NCBI GenBank assembly: GCA_914767715.1
Contig: OU612065.1
Location: forward strand, 12,526,001-12,590,000
Length of the DNA: 64,000 bases
Source of the DNA: Membranipora membranacea
Lineage: Eukaryota; Bryozoa; Gymnolaemata; Cheilostomatida; Membraniporidae
Direction: 5' to 3'
Position 1 is the stretch's first letter, and every line of letters begins with the position of its first letter. Under the pieces are notes generated by a model. The model searched no databases. It saw only the letters and a program-made list of their open reading frames with translations, and had not been told where the DNA came from. Shown here one piece after another: positions 11,507-22,497 of this stretch. The position numbers were made by a program, and so were the translations under genes.

Positions 11507-13154
11507 ATGAATAGAATCCTATCACAGCCGAAATCTAAAATCAACAGTCAGATGAATGGGCAGGATAGGAGCCACCAATTAGTATCCAATTCTGCAGCTG
11601 GAGGTACTGCTACTGTGGTCAGCAGTAATGGAGCCCCTAGCGGTGCTGTCAACAGTCAGTCTTGGCTGCGTGATATGGTTGCTGATCCATCCATTGCTGC
11701 ACAAGCAGGGATTATAAATCCTCGTCACGACACTCAGACCTCTCTGCCCAACCCCCCTACACTAGATGCCAGTAACCATAGCTCAAGATCAGCCCTGAAC
11801 AGGTTTCCCTACAATCCACTCCTTCATTCTTTTTATAATAGTGGTAGTAATGGAAGCACGGGCATCCCCGCCTCATTTCCTCATACAATGCAAAATATTG
11901 GAGATCGAATGCCTGCGCCTCAAACAATAACCTCCTCCTTATCAGCTGACGTCAATATGTCATCCAATCAGCAGCGTTTGTTGATAGCTTCCTCCTGCTT
12001 ACCCCCTGACAGCCTAGGCTCCCGTCCTCCATTTTCGCTACCACACAAGGTCGCTCATCGTGACACACTCTCCACCAGTAAGTCTCCTGGAATGAGTGAG
12101 AGTGGTCATAGCCTGTCCGCTAAGAGGTCCAAAATCACTGATGAAACCTCCAGTGCAGGACAATCATCAACAGCGGCCTTTCCATCACATCTTGTTGCGC
12201 CGCCGATTCCACATAGACCTGACTATTTTCATAAAGGCTCTGTGATACAGCTAAGTGAACAAAAGTTGAGGAGAATAGAAGATTTGCAGACGGCTGACTT
12301 TGAGCACAGTGCCAACATTAGCCCAAACCTTAGTTTGGATAGCAGTACTGTTGTGAAAATAGTGGAAGACAAGATGAGAGGAACAGCATTTCTTACATTC
12401 AATGTCGGTGATCGGCCTAGACAAAAGCAGGTATGCTTAAAGATTTTCGTTACCCACCTCATTTTGTGACGGTTATTATTGGTTGGGTCCATTGTTATTC
12501 CATATCCTTTAGAAGTTGGATATCACTGGTTGCATCCATTTGTCCTTGGTGTTTCCATATTTGTGACATTTGCAAAGCACACGGCTCAATGCTGTGTTGC
12601 CATCTTGCTAGCTCCACTATCTGATTTCCGATTGAATCACCAAAATAACAATATATGCTGAGTGTTGTTTGTGAGGACTGAGGAAAAATTCAATATTCAT
12701 CCAAGACAATTAAGGACTCGACATACTCATAATATCTATGTTTGCATACACTATCCATATATATATATATATATATACATGTATCAGGGAGGGTGGGATC
12801 CCACCCTCCCTGCATGTATATAAATAAATGCTGGTCAAATGAACTAGATTGGAGTTATCTTCTTAATAATAATTATGGTCAATGAGTAGATAAATCTATA
12901 TCGTCTGCTTTTTCATAATTTTTTAGGTTGAAGCTACAGTTGAGGCTACAGTAGAGCATCCATTCTTTGTTTATGACCGCGGTTGGAGTTCAGTATCTCC
13001 TGAGAAGAGTCTGAAATACTACAAAATGAGCTGTAGGCAATTAAATGTTTATGATAGGTGTATTTCGTTGACTTTTAAAGACAACATGTCTATAACTGCC
13101 AGCTCCCAAGGAGCCTCATTTGGTGTTCAAAACTCCTCTAGCTCACAGAAATGA
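11507..13154 (+). CDS. ATXN1: Ataxin-1-like AXH-domain protein
   Basis: Two coding exons: 11507-12430 and 12927-13154 (TGA), 383 residues. The start is the first ATG after the acceptor at 11496-11497, so the 5' UTR is split. Residues 1-238 are low-complexity, rich in Ser/Asn/Pro/Ala, with a short basic motif (AKRSK) that could be a nuclear signal. Residues 241-360 are an AXH domain: FHKGSVIQLSEQKLRRIEDL, EHSANISPNLSLDSSTVVKI, VEHPFFVYDRGWSSVSPE, CRQLNVYDRCISLTFKD. AXH domains self-associate, bind RNA and contact transcriptional regulators such as Capicua. The protein is less than half the length of human ataxin-1 and has no polyglutamine tract. It ends about 23 residues after the AXH domain, without the RKRRWS-type end that carries the 14-3-3 site in vertebrates. 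ATXN1 versus ATXN1L is not meaningful for an invertebrate. Confidence 0.92.
12755..12825. repeat. AT microsatellite plus perfect 28-bp palindrome
   Basis: Inside the ataxin-1-like intron an (AT)n run (about 12759-12776) leads into a perfect palindrome at 12785-12812 with half-site CAGGGAGGGTGGGA. The arms extend outward as TATATACATG and CATGTATATA, interrupted by TAT on the left only. The G/C core stands out in an AT-rich intron. Confidence 0.9.
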
Positions 13155-13801
13155 TTTGAAAGTAGTACATGGTAGAAGATCTGGATCAAAAACATTGTGA
13201 TAGGATAAGTTTTTAATGTCAGAATGTATGACTCAATTTTTAATGCAAGAATTCCACAGAAAAAATTTAAATGTATGTATGTCTATATAACACTGTTGTC
13301 ATTGCTCTAAGCTCTGTTAAATTATGTTTGTTTACTTATCATGGTAATGTTCTATACCCTGCCAAGCAGATTCTATACAGTCCAATAGAAGCATGATGGT
13401 TTATTTAGCTATAATTTTATTGACTGATGCCGCATGCATTTCATCATCATATACCCGGACATTTGACATTCTAGTAATTTTTATCCTAACTTTCGTTTTC
13501 ACTTCATACCCACTTGAAAGTATAGTTTGTGATTAGTGGTAATTGATGGTTTTTATATTTTTACATTGAACTAGTTCTGTCCCTGTGCTTAATCAGATTT
13601 TAGTTTTAATTTTTCTTATTTAATTGATATAGAGTTTGTCATAACTATACTTCTGTCTATCTTTTGACTGGTTATACTGAAGTGATTTATTTCTGTTTTA
13701 ACTTCTGCTAATGATTTTATACTACAGTCAATCTAATATCCATAGTGCTGGATTGATCCGTGTACATGCCACACACGTAATGTGATTTGACAATTTTGGT
13801 G

Positions 13802-13824
13802 TCCTATGGAGAATCTCCATAGGA
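13802..13824 (+). repeat. Hairpin in the ataxin-1-like 3' UTR
   Basis: An 11-bp perfect inverted repeat (TCCTATGGAGA with its complement) flanks one central base. It lies about 650 bases after the stop and about 100 bases before the AATAAA signal, so it would be in the mRNA. Confidence 0.75.
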
Positions 13825-13920
13825 TTGTAACTCCCTCTCTTCAGCCCTCATATTTCATTCTGATCTCAACGTAATAAGTTAATGATTGTGGGATTTTGAC
13901 AGATTTTGAGAATGTAGTGA

Positions 13921-13926
13921 AATAAA
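13921..13926 (+). terminator. Polyadenylation signal, ataxin-1-like gene
   Basis: Canonical AATAAA, 767 bases after the stop codon. It is the clearest such signal before the lamin gene, and would give a 3' UTR of about 0.8 kb. Confidence 0.55.
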
Positions 13927-14902
13927 GATATTAAGTGTTTGTTCAGCAAGTTTTTGTATTTAAGTGACAACAGCACATTGAGCCTTTTCTGGTGACTCCA
14001 ATGGTAACCACACCTCATAGGCGAAGGCCTACATGTAACAACAGCCTTACTCGGCAGTGGAGCTGTCTTATACTTGTGGTACATAGTTTTTGTCCCTTCC
14101 ATATTATGATTTTCGTTTCATTCAAGTTGACAGCATGGAGAAGTCAATGAAAACATAACATGACCAAAACACACACAATAGACAATATCAAGCTAAGATT
14201 CCAAATTCTGGGAAACCAGCAAATGGTTATTTATATTCTGTTTATTGTTAGTGTTGGTTATAGCCATGATACAACATTTAAAAATTACTCATATCTGTAA
14301 ACAAAAGCTCTGACCTCATCAGGTTCTGCCAATGTCGTCCTTTTAACCCTTTCATTATTTTCTTATTTTACCACCCTTTCTCCCTATATGATCCTTCGGT
14401 GTTTTATAGAAAACAATATCTGAATGATACTGTTTGCATATACGCAATGGAATGAAGGTAGTTCATTGAATAAGTATATACTAGGAGTAACTCTAAACTG
14501 GGCAGGCAATCTGAATCTGCCCAGTCTAGTGTAACTCCCTACAATCAGGGAGAGTCCAATTTCTTGAATTTGACTGCATTTTGAGAGTTGTCTTTCATGC
14601 AGATTTGTTAGCCTTGGATATGCCATATAATGGGATGAACAACCTGAATTTTGTATACAGCTTCATCGTGCACACGAAAGATTGAAATCTGTGATTTCAG
14701 GCTATGGGAATCCCGCACTTTTAACAGTCGGCCATATTTTTCTTTCCACCTGCTATTAGTTTGAATGTTTTCTTTTCCTGGCACAACAAAAACAATTTTC
14801 TTGCTTTGTTGTATAACTACTTGCTCATAGCAATCAAAACACTGGGTTGAGACTTTCACCTATGAGCTTTGGATTTTGAAAAATTAAGCTGAATCTATCA
14901 TA

Positions 14903-17900
14903 ATGGCCACTAGACAGGTTAAGAAGACCACCACGTCCACAACTCGTACTCATCAACATTCTGGTGCAGGTGATTCCAATCAGTCGTCATTCAACAGGGG
15001 TAGGACTCCATCACCTTCCAGAGTCAGTCGGTTACAAGAGAAGGATCAGCTCACTGGTTTGAATGACCGTCTTGCTGCATACATTGATCATATCAGATCA
15101 TTGGAAAATGAAAATCAGAAGTTGCATATCCAAGTGCAGACCTTTGAAGAAACAAGCCAGAGAGAGGTATCCAATATTAAGGAGTTATATGAGAAAGAGT
15201 TGGCTGCAGCAAGGAAATTAATTGATGACCTCTCTAAAGACAATGCTCAGCTTACTGTCAGTGTTGGCACCTATAAGTCAGAGGCAGAAGAATGGATGAG
15301 AAAGTAAGTTTTTCATGCAACCTGAGCAGTTTAAATCAAATCAATGTTTAAAACTCAACATATCATTCATATCAATCCATCATCAATAAATTATTCATTT
15401 TCCAACTGTTACTAACAAACTAGCTTCCAAGTCTGCTATTTATGATTGAAGTAATAACAAATGAAATGAGGATTCCTGTTAGTGTTACTGTTACCTGTAT
15501 TACTTGTAGTGCTCTTGATAATCTTGGTAGTAAGGCCTGTGCAGGGACTATTATCTCTCCTGTTACAGTCAATCATTCAACCAATAGATGTCATGCATAA
15601 ATAAATTTCCAATCCATGCAGCAGATTAGGTACTGAGTATAATATATTATGCTCCGTTCCCCAGGCATATGTTGTAAGTTTAGGGGACTGATCAATTCAT
15701 TGCACTCTAAATCTGTTGGGTTTGTTTATTCTAACTATTCTGACACCAACCTCACTGTTTCTGTTAACTTCGTCTGCGAGACAGGGTTGGACCGAGATAA
15801 AAGGATTAGATAATGCTAGAGGAGGTTGACTACACTGACTACTCAACTTGACAATGCTAACCCTTATTTTAGGCAATGTGACTCCTTATTAATGTTGGTA
15901 CTTTGTGAATGGCAGGCACTGTGTAGCACTGTACTCTTGAATTACGACCTTTTACAGACTTGGCCATGCGATGGTCTCATATAAGCCAAAGCTATTAATA
16001 ATTCAAATTCCCATTTCAGGCATACGGTGAAGGATAGGGAGCTCAGTGCTTTACAGAAGAAGTATAGTGAGGTGGAGGCTAGACTCGCAGACCTTGAAGC
16101 TCAACTCGCTGCTGCTCTCCGTGACGCTGATCACTGGAAGGAACAACACCAGGTAGACAATTTAAGAAGCCCATATTCAATCCCTTTTACTAATTAAGAG
16201 CCTTGTTGCTTCTCCTTTGTTAATGTCAGACAGACTTGACAAGGAGGATAGGTATTTAAAGTGACACTAAACATAGTCCAAGGGTAATAATTAGAGAACC
16301 TATGGAATGTTCAGAACAATGGGTCTTTTCACTCTCTCAATGAAACTGAATTTAATTCACAATAGTGAAACAATGAAACGCACTGATTTCTTATCTTTAG
16401 ACAATTCCAAACATTCTTGTCCTCAGAAGGCAGCAAGAAAAAGAATGAAACAAAACAATTAATTATTCAATCAATAGCTGAGACCATGAATCTGAATGGA
16501 TATTTGTTACCATTCACACTTATGAATTGACCCATTTTTCTTACATAGTATTATAAGGAGTGTCGCCATTTAGATATTTCATTGGGCACGGCAATTTTAA
16601 GCTAACCAGTAGGGAAGATGAGGAGTCGTCATAATACTAGAGTTGTGAGTTTTGGTGTCTTTACATACTTAACTTTGCTTAGTTTCTGCCTTGAAGTTAT
16701 GTTGTGCTTTGCGTATTTGAATCATAATATGTGGTAGATGACTTGGTAGCTTGGCGATTTCAGAATGCTCGAGCGGATGTTGCTGATCTGGAGAGACAAT
16801 TGGCATCAGCAAGAAAGCAACTGGAGGAGGAAACTTTGGCTAAAGTTGAGTTAGAGAACCGAGTTCAGAGCCTCAAGGTATGACAACATATCCTCAGACT
16901 GACACACTGTTAGTATCTCACACCCACGTATGACTGAGCAATGATTATCTTTACTCTGTGATCACATCACTGCATGCCCAAATACGTATCAGTTTCTCTG
17001 AGAGCCATGACTCAGGTTGTCTGATGGAGCTAGACTGGATAAACCCTCAGAGGTCTGGTTCCCACTTTTTCGGTTGTCATATAATTTTCCGTGGTAAATG
17101 ACTATACTATGTTGCTAGCAATAGACCGATGGGTAAGTTAATAATGTTCCATCCTCATCATTCCAGGAGGAGCTATCTTTCAAGGCACAGCTGCACCAGT
17201 CAGAGCTGAATGAGACCAAAACCCGTATGGAGTTCACTATGGATGAGGTAGATACTAAGGCACAGAGAGAGGTAGAAAGCAGACTGGGTGAAGCTCTAAT
17301 TGAACTAAGAGCTCAACATGAACTGCAAACTCAAATCTATCGAGAGGAATTAGAGGCAATCTATGAATCTAAGGTATTTGTTTGGTACACCGAAGTTCTC
17401 TCTTTTGAATGATGTATGCTTTCTAGCAACAACGTGAATGCACTATATAGGCCTATTACTATCTTTACTCAATGGTGTAGACTCTGAATCAAAAATCATT
17501 TTTATCCTAACATTAGCGGTTTTCAATATAACCCTCTTTCAGCAGGTTTTTCCTATGCGGCGTGGGTTAAAAGTACCAAACTGGAGAGAGGACAACTCAG
17601 AATTGAGGCATAAATAAGAGCTCAGAAAACTGTCTATTCACCTGATAGCAAACAAGCATAAGCGTAAAATTATTGTCACTCTAGGACAGCAACCCATGAA
17701 CACAATCCGAAAGTTGAATTGTTTGTATTTTCATGCTGCACATGAAGCCTTGTTTTTTTGTTTTTTTTTGGGCAAAAACTAGTGGCCGCGTGACAAGGCT
17801 ACTGCAGATGCTCAAGAAGGAAGGATAATTTCTGATCCTTCAAGGATCTGCCTTACATAACTTTGTTTTGTCATTGTAAACTCAATGTTGCTGATCAGTA

Positions 17901-20388
17901 TAAAACATGCATCAGTGATCTGAGCTAGTATGAGCTAGTAGCTCTTCGGGTAACAAAACCAATGACCATGTGTGCCACAATTTTAAAACCCTGAAAATCT
18001 ACTCATCTGTTGGTAATGGTGTGCTCAGAGTGTTTATTTGTCTGACCAGATTAAAGGACTAGAGGAAGCACTAAACAGTCAAGATGGTATGGACGACTCT
18101 ATAAGAATCGAGATATCATCTTATAAGAGTAGAATATCCGAGCTGCAGGCACAAATCAACAAGCTTACTAACCAGGTACTGAACTAGAAAATATTGGCAC
18201 GGTCTTGTTGAAGCATCCAGTCACAAATGTCAATAATTAGCAAAAAAATTCTGATGAGACTGATTATGGATTGAGATAGTCAAGATACTATCAGATGATC
18301 CCAGTTTATTTACTGTGTCTATTATGTCTATGTCTCAAGTCTATGATGTGTTTGTTAGAATGGTACGTTGGAGGCTAGAGTGTCCTCACTTGAGGCAGAC
18401 CTTGCTGCAGAGAGAGATCAGGCGAAGCATATGGCTGAGTCTAAGGAGAAGGAAATCAAGTTCCTGAGACAGCAGATGGCTGATCAGATGAGAGAGTATC
18501 AGGATCTGTTGGATATTAAAGTCAGCCTCGATCTGGAGATCGCTGCCTACAGGAAACTGCTCGAGGGAGAAGAGGAGAGGTGAGCATATTTTTGATCATT
18601 CACATCATATAGGTAATTCCCACCCATACGATTAGACTGTGTTGAAAACATATGCGGGCTCACAGACATGATTCTTCGACAATAAAAGAGAGAGAGAGAG
18701 TAGATGGCTAATTCCAAAATCATGGACACGCATTGATTAGATTTTTCATGCATTCTTTGAAAACATCAGTCAAATATAACTGCTATGACTTCTCTCAAGT
18801 TTTGAATTCTTTTTTAGGTTGAACATGTCTCAATCATTCACCCAGTCTTCAGTAAAATCTACACCACGTAAGCGTAGAAGAGGTGAGACCACACAGTCAG
18901 ACTTTGTACAGGAGACATCCTCCTCTGACAGTAAGTCCTCCTCGTACGCCAGCTCTGGTATGGTACTCGGCAGCATGGAGATATGTGAGGTCAGCGAGCA
19001 AGGAAAGTTCATCAAAGTCAAGAATCTAGCTGATGAGGTAAGTCCCCAAGTTTAAAAGTTTTACACCACATGTTTTTTGCATAATTGTTCTTGATGCCTT
19101 AGCCTGTCTTGACAAGACAGGCTATTGATGACTGTGTCTTTCCACTCTGATCATGGTCTGAGGACTGCTGCTCACCAATCATCAAGCTGTATGGTTGTCA
19201 TTGAGTCATTTTATCCTCCAACTCCTTGCTGAGTGCTTTTGTAGAAGTTATATGAGTTTGCTGTAGAACTGTTTCATACTACTATCCCAGAGACAATTAC
19301 AAATGAGTTACTGACAATAACCATAGGCACTTTGCATTGAATTTTACAGCTTGCTCGAACTTAATTTCAAAAAATTGGAATTCCTCCCTAATCATCGGTT
19401 ATTTACAAAATTTTCAATTTTCCTTGGCTAGGTTCATGAATATCCTCCGGTATTTTATAAACTTAATAAAATCACATTAACGATTTAGCTTGTTTTGGTG
19501 ATTTACACATTGCAAAACTGCCAGCCTATCCCACTCACTAGTCACACTATGCTTTCCCCTAGGCCATCTGGTGTGACTGAACTCAATATTCATATACTCT
19601 CTTTTACCAATAGGAAGCCACTTTAGCTGGATGGAAGATACACCACAAATCTGGAGGTGATGTTACAGAGTACAAGTTCCCCAGATCAGCTAAGCTTGGT
19701 GGCGGTGAAATTATTACTGTATGTATCTTTCAAAATTCACGGTATCATTTGCAGAGATTATATTACACTGTAATGTAAATTTGACTGTCACCTATTTTCA
19801 GATCATTCAACCACCTGCGATACAACGAATCCCTTATGTTCTGAAATTCTCTTATTATGCCATTGATTTAACCGTAACAATGCCATAATTAATTGGATTG
19901 TCTCAACAGCATTTTGAGCTTTAGGTAGGCTACCAAAGGAAAATAGTAAAGTGTATCTGCCAAGCCTGTGAACAGCACATTCGAGACTGCATTTTCTGCC
20001 TTAATAGAACGTTGTTTCATAGTTCTAGAAAGTTGATGATAGGTGATTAATATTTTAGGTGTGGAGTTCGGATGCTGGAGCAACACATGATCCATCTACT
20101 CACAACTTTGTTATGAAGACTCAGAAGTGGTTCATAGGAGATGTGATGACTTCTTCTCTCACAGACAAAGAGGGAAATGTAAGCATTGCATGGTCCATGT
20201 GTGCACATATAATAGCGTGCCAATGTCGAGCCTGTCTTGACAAGCTTTGTTGGTGCTTGTCATTACAGTGCAGCCCGTGTTATTCCAGAGTAGACATCTG
20301 GATAAGGGTATCTAGCCAGTGTAGTTAATGATTTTTGGATTCGTCTGTTGATTAATTCAGGCTTACTCGTCACATATATATATATATG

Positions 20389-20428
<40 letters not shown>

Positions 20429-21127
20429 CAACTTTATTTTGCAATCAAGTCAGGAGTGACAGATAAGCCCGTGTAAAAATAACTTCTGCTGTTATCTAAA
20501 AGAAATTAACAACAATTGAAGTGAAACGAATTATTTGTACTTGCGGCAGATATTATTATATTATATAGTAGGTAAGATTTTCACACAAGCCACTTGATGT
20601 AGATACCCATCATCCTAACTAGCGAGCAACAAACCATTAACCTTTTCTTGGATAATGATCAGCATTCAGTAAATTTCCTCTTTTTTATAGGAGCAGGCAA
20701 CTCTTGAGCTCACTAGATCACTGCAGCGAACAATCCTCAAAGCAGCTCGTCCCAGTGAGAGAATGGTAAGCAACAGAATTTTGTCATTTCAGAATTGAAA
20801 TGTGAAGTTAGCTTGAAGAGGCTATGTCAAAGTCTTTTTGGACCCATCGTGACGAACAAGGAATTAGTTGTATATTGAACTGTGGAAATACTTTTAAATT
20901 GTACATGCAAACAATATCTTAGTCAACTGATCCGTTTCTCACTTCTTTTAGACTTTTTAAAAGCCAATCACAAATAATTATGAAGACTTGTACCTGCACC
21001 AAATTACTATTGTTGTTTTCCCAATAGTCCAACACGTGAGTTATTCTGTAGCTGTGTATGAAGACAAAATTGTCTTTGTCTATTTTAGGCTGTCAAAGAA
21101 GATGGGACAAACTGCTCAATCATGTAA
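14903..21127 (+). CDS. lamin: Nuclear lamin (B-type, farnesylated)
   Basis: Eleven exons: 14903-15303, 16020-16152, 16764-16877, 17167-17373, 18050-18175, 18359-18579, 18818-19037, 19614-19718, 20059-20178, 20691-20765 and 21089-21127; 586 residues. The head has a mitotic-kinase-type site (RTPSPSR) just before the rod start ([21 protein letters not shown]). The coiled-coil rod runs about 42-401 and ends with the intermediate-filament signature ([19 protein letters not shown]). Then come a nuclear localisation signal (TPRKRRRG, 416-423), an immunoglobulin-like lamin tail domain (about 447-560, including [10 protein letters not shown] and the GATHDP motif), and the CaaX box CSIM (583-586). The tiny last exon encodes [12 protein letters not shown]. 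Lamins form the filament network under the inner nuclear membrane; CSIM predicts farnesylation and membrane attachment. Length is typical. Confidence 0.97.
17470..17638. mobile_element. Solo arm of the foldback element
   Basis: This is a near copy of the right arm of the element at 143-616 (440-614), in the same orientation. It ends in the same AAAACTGTCTATT terminus and has a few base differences. It lies in the lamin intron between exons 4 and 5. The opposing arm is missing, so it is a deletion product or an insertion of one arm only. Confidence 0.85.
19101..19123. repeat. 23-bp palindrome in a lamin intron
   Basis: AGCCTGTCTTG and its reverse complement flank one base. The left half plus centre recurs at 20229-20246, and a diverged form lies at about 24268-24307. 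This suggests a dispersed repeat end rather than a lamin regulatory element. Confidence 0.7.
20365..20425. repeat. AT microsatellite
   Basis: A long TA/AT dinucleotide run with one short interruption (GTATAAAT), in the lamin intron between exons 9 and 10. Confidence 0.95.
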
Positions 21128-21550
21128 AGATAATAATGGGATAGCTATCAATGAAAACTGGAATCAGATGCAATGTACATTTTACTTTTTTTCCTCTACA
21201 GTATGTTATCATATCATCACAATGCTTATTAGACTTATCCCAAAGATATTTGGCAGTCGTTCACATCCCTGTGTTTCACCCTGCTCCCTTATAGTCTCAA
21301 TATTCTTGTAAAGTTAATTGTAGTAATACTTTTTCACAACATTGTAGTAGTTTTGTCTCCTGATCAACCTAGCTGATACATTTTTAGACTGCTTTTAACC
21401 TGATTAAACTCTGCTATGCCTCTCAAGAAGACCTCTTTAAGACTGCACCGGTGGATTCTTCGCAATCTTTTAATTTTCAACCAGAGTACCAACTTTAGTG
21501 TACTGTATAGACATAGCTAACTTTTTGTACATAACTGCAGGCAGCATAAA

Positions 21551-21556
21551 AATAAA
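21551..21556 (+). terminator. Polyadenylation signal, lamin
   Basis: AATAAA lies 424 bases after the lamin stop codon, the first canonical signal downstream. Confidence 0.55.
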
Positions 21557-22312
21557 ATTGCTCATGCTAAATCCTCTCATTGCAATTGATGTTGGTCCAC
21601 TCTCACTTACCTAGTTGGCAAGCCTGCGATTTCAATTTAGGTAAACTTAACTAATGGAGGATCCACTTCACTCTCACTTCTACACCTCAAGTGCATTAGA
21701 ATCCCCTTGTAGAACTGACTGCACTAATGGCGCATAAATGCTATTCCACATGCCATGTCCACAACAAGGCTTTGTGTGTTACTTGAAATGTGTAGTTTAA
21801 GTCTGATGTTTTGATTGTATGAGGTTTGACCAAGTATTTCCCAAATCACCAGTGTCTTAATTTGCTGCTGCAATATATTTTAAAATACAAAAGAAAAGTG
21901 AATAATCCACTTGCTTTCCTGGTTATAACATGTCACGAACTTTCAGCGATGTATCACATCAAGTTGTTGTCCTCGAACAAAGAAGACAATTCACTTTTCA
22001 TTTGGATATGTTCTCTGTGAACAGAGATTAATCTCTTTCAGTTGGTTCCGGCTGGTGGAAGAATGCAAAACATGAAAAAATAAATCTGCAGTCAAACTTT
22101 GATCTATGTTGATAGGCATTTTAAGTGCAACTCAGCTCAACTCAAAATGCAGGCAAGTTTGGTCAACTTCCATCTTAGTTAATTCAGCCCACAGTGGACC
22201 CTGCTAAATTCATGCACCTTGAAGTACCCATAACACAAACTGGGTAACTGAAGTATAATATGTATTGGAAATCTCCTCAATTTATATGACAAAATATATC
22301 ACACAATGGAAA

Positions 22313-22318
22313 TTTATT
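22313..22318 (-). terminator. Polyadenylation signal, ATP synthase subunit f
   Basis: AATAAA on the minus strand, about 180 bases after the subunit f stop codon. Confidence 0.55.
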
Positions 22319-22497
22319 TATATTTTAATAATGAACAACAATAATTTGGCTCCAACGACATAGCTTGTTTGACTGATGAATTCATCAGTTGCTAGTTTCA
22401 AGCAGCAGCTAGTACTAGAAACACCAAATAGCCATAATATTCAGTCAAGTATCTGTATGATGCTTCATCGCTCTACGCGAGTAGCGCTATGAGAATT

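Larger units (their letters stand above)
13155..14902. other. Ataxin-1-like 3' UTR and lamin promoter region
   Basis: No gene seen between the two plus-strand genes. The first 0.8 kb is probably 3' UTR. The rest should contain the lamin promoter and 5' UTR. A small hairpin (ACTGGGCAG/CTGCCCAGT) lies near 14497-14525. Confidence 0.5.
21128..22497. other. Convergent intergenic region, lamin / ATP synthase f
   Basis: It holds the lamin 3' UTR (to about 21575) and the minus-strand subunit f 3' UTR (from 22497 to about 22300). A possible alternative last lamin exon lies at 22042-22083 (see findings). Nothing else recognised. Confidence 0.5.
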
